The notes under the pieces were generated by a model. It did not search any database. It had not been told where the DNA came from and saw nothing but the letters and a program-made list of their open reading frames with translations. The position numbers were made by a program, and so were the translations under genes. This document shows positions 60,604 through 64,000 of a stretch of DNA of 64,000 nt, one piece after another. Each line of letters begins with the position of its first letter. Positions within the stretch are counted from its first letter, which is position 1. This stretch comes from Ctenosaura bakeri (Eukaryota; Chordata; Lepidosauria; Squamata; Iguanidae): the NCBI GenBank assembly GCA_948474755.1, contig CAOLHI010001248.1, positions 186,001-250,000 on the forward strand. The letters run 5' to 3'.

Positions 60604-61494
60604 TGTTACCCTGATCTCTGGGGGTCCCAGGAGGGACACCTAAATAACCAAACAACAACACAACCTTGGGGGAAATTAGCTGGAGCACTCACAAAAGCTA
60701 GTGAGAGGCAGGGTAACTTAGCAGGATCTTGCAACCCAGCATCTACAGGGTCAGGTCAGTCAAGCAGTCAGATGGTTTAAAATAGAAAAATGATGTTTTA
60801 TTAAATACGGACAAATATTATAGACACCACAGTCACACAGCTAACTAAAGAATCAGAGATTGACTTGAAATAGGGATTTTTAGAGGGAAATGGGTGATAC
60901 GACACCTGTCTTGTAGTCCTGGAGAGGTTTGGAGATTGACTTCATTGATATGGAGTCTCAGTATGTGGAACTGAGGGGAAGGCTCGCCAGGCAAAGCAGC
61001 AGCAAGGCGGTCTGGAACTCAGGAGCAATCCGAGGACGGCCTCGGAATCAGGGGATTTATGGGGTGAACTGTGACTGCAGGCCATACCTTACTCGGTGAG
61101 AACAATATGTTTTAGGAGCGGGACAAAGTCTTGGAAAGGTCAGGTTTTAGCATGATTGACTTAGAGCCGAATTAACAATAGTGTAGCCAGTATGCAAATG
61201 CGGAGCGCTTAGTACAGCTTTGTCAGGTTGCCTGCTCGGGCCAGGGTGCCTTTGTTAAGTATCGTGCACATGCAATGAGGTATTTGCCGGAGAGGTCCCT
61301 GAAGCAACGAACCGGCTTTGTCTAGCCTGCCTGAGTATGGAATGGAATGTCCAGCAATTATTGGCGGTGCCTGTTTACGTGCTTGTCCAGAGGCCTCGCA
61401 AACATGTGGAGCGGGGTGGCAGAGGAAAGCCGAATTATTTTATAACAAAGTGATATCGAGTGCTATCTCCAGGTAGGTCTGGATCGCAGTAACA
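60604..61494 (-). repeat. 5' LTR of the provirus, 891 bp
   Basis: Plus-strand boundaries TG (60604) and CA (61494), so the minus strand has the canonical TG...CA. A TATA-like AT-rich box (plus 'gggatttttaga', about 60874-60885) lies about 75 bases before AATAAA (plus 60797-60802), giving a short R. Its U5 end CAGGGTAACA is shared with the solo LTR ending at 24714. The U3-distal part has long exact stretches in common with the 3' LTR. Confidence 0.85.
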
Positions 61495-63574
61495 ACAATG
61501 TCTTAAAACAAAAACAAAAACAAAAACAAAAAAAACCCTCCAAACATGCAGCACCTAATCCTGACTTCTAATTCAGCACTAGTCTGGTCACCACAGGCAA
61601 CAAAGATTTTCAGGCAGGTGAATGAATGGTGAGTCACAGGAAGTATACAGTACTGTCTTTCTTCAAAATTTAGCACAGGAAGCCAATGGGCTTCGAGACC
61701 AGTTACTCTTCTCTGAATTTGACATGAGGGCATTGTGGGAAGGAGAGAGTTCTCCAGCCCTTCTCTATCATCTCCCAAACAGGCTATTGAATCATAATCC
61801 TACTTTCTTCCTGCATGTTGATGACCTGTACAGGACTAGTGTAGGTTAATTACAGGGATGTAATTCTTCACAAAATTTGCTCTTAAAGGAGGCTAAGTAA
61901 TTTAAACATTTTTCTTCCTAATGTCAGAATATATATATATAGAGAGAGAGAGACATACACACACACACACACATTATACACACACACACACACACACACA
62001 TACATATACATATGGATTTTTTTCCTGCAGTTTTCTGAGCAGGAAACAACTGTGCAGAAATATTTTCTGTGCAGACAATGTTGTTTCCTCCACTGAAAAT
62101 GCTGTTTTCTATCCAAAACTCCACATTAAAATTTTATACAGCAGAAGTCACGCATGGGGAAGATTCTCACCACTCCAAGGAAGATTCTCACCAGTCCAAG
62201 GTTTTCTTCATCAGGGTTTCCCAATACTTGAGAGATATCTTAATTGATCTTTTTAAAATATGTTTAAATATTCTTTCCATTCCTACTTAACAGTTACATC
62301 ATTATATTTCATAACCACAACAAACATCACATAGCATCCTTATAGCAATCATAAGTAAGATCTGGAAATTCCTGACTCTAGGGGGTCTGCTCATATGTCT
62401 AAACATCTCTAGATACTTGAATCCAAACATGCTCTTATTTGTACCAGATACATCAAATTTGCATATAAAGCTACTTAGTACTCTAAGAATAATTTGTTGC
62501 AACAATAAAGAGGGTAACATATCATTAAGTGTAAAGCAGGTCACTTCATGAACCTAACATTTGTTAGATCAGCTACCATATAGGACCAAATTGATAGCCT
62601 GGGGCATGACTTATTGCCCTCTGATGGCAACAGAGAATATAAATGTAAACGTTCAACTTCCTTCAGTTAAGCTCTTCTACTTCAGCTAAACAACGTAAGT
62701 ACAATCTCTTAATAACATTACCCTCACATTTGAAAAATGGTTGGACAGATTTCTTTAGAGCTCATTATATTCACACAGCAACTTGGGCGGGGAACAATCT
62801 TTGTGAGCACATTATACTCTAGCTGATCAAATAAGTGTAAGTAAGGAATGGATAAGACAAAATATTTCCAATGGGCTGAAGCAAGTGAAGTGGGATGAGT
62901 AATGGCAGAAAAGGGTGGAGCCTTGAAACACAAATATTCCTTACCTCTGATCCCAAAACATATTCTTTAGCAAGTACAAACTAACAATGAACATGAAAAG
63001 AAAGACACTTCTGTCACCAGGCACAAATGTCATTCTGTCACTGACAAATACAGTATAGGGTGTGTAATATTGTCATTGACAAATGTAGTAGAATAGGCAC
63101 TGTCAATACCCAATTGTGTATCTAACTGTATCATGGCTTGTTCATAACAACTGGGCTCCAATCCTTCTTTTCTTCCCCCCTCTGGTGGTATATATCTTAG
63201 CTGGCAGACTGAAATTTGCTATCTTTTTGGCTGTAAGTGCTTGCCATCAAATCTCTTTCTAAAGTTCAGTACAAACCACACCCAAAATAAAATGCTGATA
63301 TTAGGTCCTACATGAAGGTTTGATTTTATAGCTTTTGTTTTTGGTGTTGTTTTGCCCACTCATGGCCACATGAGTGGCCATGTTGTAACAGCTTGTTGTA
63401 ACAGCTTGTTGTGATATCTACTAACCAGCCATGGGTTGACAACCACAGTCTACATCTATAGTTAGGGGTTGGCTATAACCTCTGCCTCTTTAAGACCATG
63501 CCTTCTCATAATATCTGGATCTGCACTTCTAGCATATCCCTAGTTTCATTGTCCAGTTGCCAGCTCTGAAACAT
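61495..63574. other. Non-genic DNA with simple repeats
   Basis: (CAAAAA)n at 61507-61532, compound (TA)n(GA)n(CA)n at 61929-62012, a repeat-family copy at 62017-62270 and a small 'gttgtaacagctt' tandem near 63382-63410. No gene. Confidence 0.55.
62017..62270 (+). repeat. Interspersed repeat with TTTTCTGCACAGAAAA modules (copy)
   Basis: Modules 'ctgtgcagaaatattttctg' and 'tgcagacaatgttgtttcc', then a tail with a tandem 'ggaagattctcaccactcca' unit (two copies, 62158-62201), 'tcttcatcagggtttccc', 'aatacttgagagat' and 'tttttaaaatatg'. It parallels 31770-31980. Confidence 0.55.
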
Positions 63575-63776
63575 AGGGCTTTTTCACCCTACACAGTTAC
63601 AGTGCTATTATTCCACTTCCAACATCCTGTGCAATCCTGGGGTATGCAGTTTAGGAAGAGGCATTTAGAATTCTCAGCCAGAGAGCTCTTTGGCCTCAGT
63701 GAAATACAAACCTCAGAATTCCACAGGATGTTGAAAGTGGAATAATAGCACTATAACAGTGTAGTGCAGAAAGCCC
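63575..63776. mobile_element. Palindromic MITE, PIF/Harbinger-like
   Basis: 'agggctttttcacc' and 'gtgcagaaagccc' ends with mirrored halves ('ttattccacttcc' against 'gaaagtggaataata'). CAT is found on both sides (63572-63574, 63777-63779), a plausible 3-bp duplication. Confidence 0.7.
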
Positions 63777-64000
63777 CATGGATTGAGAAAAGTGATGGAA
63801 GAGAAAGCAATCAAAACAAGTGGATTATATGGTCACCTTCTCCATAGACCTCATGTTATAACCACATGGCTAGAACTTGGTGAAGCCACAGCTTTTCTTT
63901 TCATCTTTTTGGGCCCTTAGGAGAAGAGCCACTACTCATTTAATGTTCCTCGTTCTATCCATTGCCCAGCCACTAAGATCTCAAGGGACCCCTTGTAGAG
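63777..64000. other. Non-genic DNA
   Basis: Nothing recognised. Confidence 0.5.

Larger units (their letters stand above)
52503..61494 (-). mobile_element. Endogenous retrovirus (gag-pro-env, no RT or integrase seen)
   Basis: On the minus strand, in order: 5' LTR, candidate primer-binding site, leader, gag, UAG, protease, a short spacer, env with membrane anchor, a long 3' region, G-rich polypurine tract, 3' LTR. The internal part is about 6.6 kb and markedly more GC-rich than the flanks. No YxDD-type reverse transcriptase, RNase H or integrase motif is seen; protease and env are separated by about 280 bases. There is no matching target duplication. Reading-frame breaks in gag and env and unequal LTRs show it is old and rearranged. 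An in-frame UAG between gag and pro suggests a gammaretrovirus-like layout, but the genus is not resolved. Confidence 0.85.

Overview
The window reads as non-genic DNA from a squamate reptile, probably an iguanian lizard. The evidence is the repeat content: four copies of a tRNA-derived SINE of the Sauria type (3' end of the kind 'cttgaaggcacac' plus ACA repeats), a CR1-type LINE 3' end, two elements with SPIN (hAT) termini, three short Helitrons, many palindromic MITEs and an AT-rich background. I found no host protein gene, rRNA or tRNA gene. Nearly every open frame outside the transposons is short, has no recognisable domain and looks like chance.

Layout. 1-5 kb: mostly unique AT-rich DNA with one Helitron (2260-2646). 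5-6.3 kb: a decayed mariner with readable transposase remnants. 7-17.4 kb: a cluster of non-autonomous DNA transposons with GGGCC-type ends and 3-bp target duplications (7131-7534, 8921-9123, 10168-10800, 17166-17360), related palindromic copies, and an old hAT-like element (11495-12440). 20.3-20.7 kb: a Helitron on the minus strand with the clearest 3' hairpin. 23.4-24.7 kb: a CR1 end and a solo LTR. 26-38 kb: two Sauria SINEs, more MITEs, a hAT nested in a MITE (29962-30480) and the first SPIN-ended element (37043-37734). 40-47 kb: the third Helitron and two minus-strand SINEs, one carrying a MITE. 50 kb: the second SPIN-ended element (50002-50588). 52.5-61.5 kb: an endogenous retrovirus on the minus strand. 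61.5-64 kb: simple repeats and one more MITE.

The most notable object is the provirus. It runs 5' LTR (60604-61494), candidate primer-binding site, gag, in-frame UAG, protease, env, G-rich polypurine tract, 3' LTR (52503-53991). It has no recognisable reverse transcriptase, RNase H or integrase; protease and env are only a few hundred bases apart. Gag has a long coiled coil and no Cys-His knuckle. The two LTRs differ unevenly along their length, lack matching target duplications, and the 3' LTR holds about 600 extra bases with plus-strand LTR-like signals. This fits a non-autonomous or recombinant provirus. gag and env carry several frameshifts and stops, so it is a relic.

The second notable group is the pair of SPIN-ended elements. 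Each has a perfect 8-bp target duplication and carries the same GC-rich cargo and internal palindrome, so the cargo was mobilised as part of the element.
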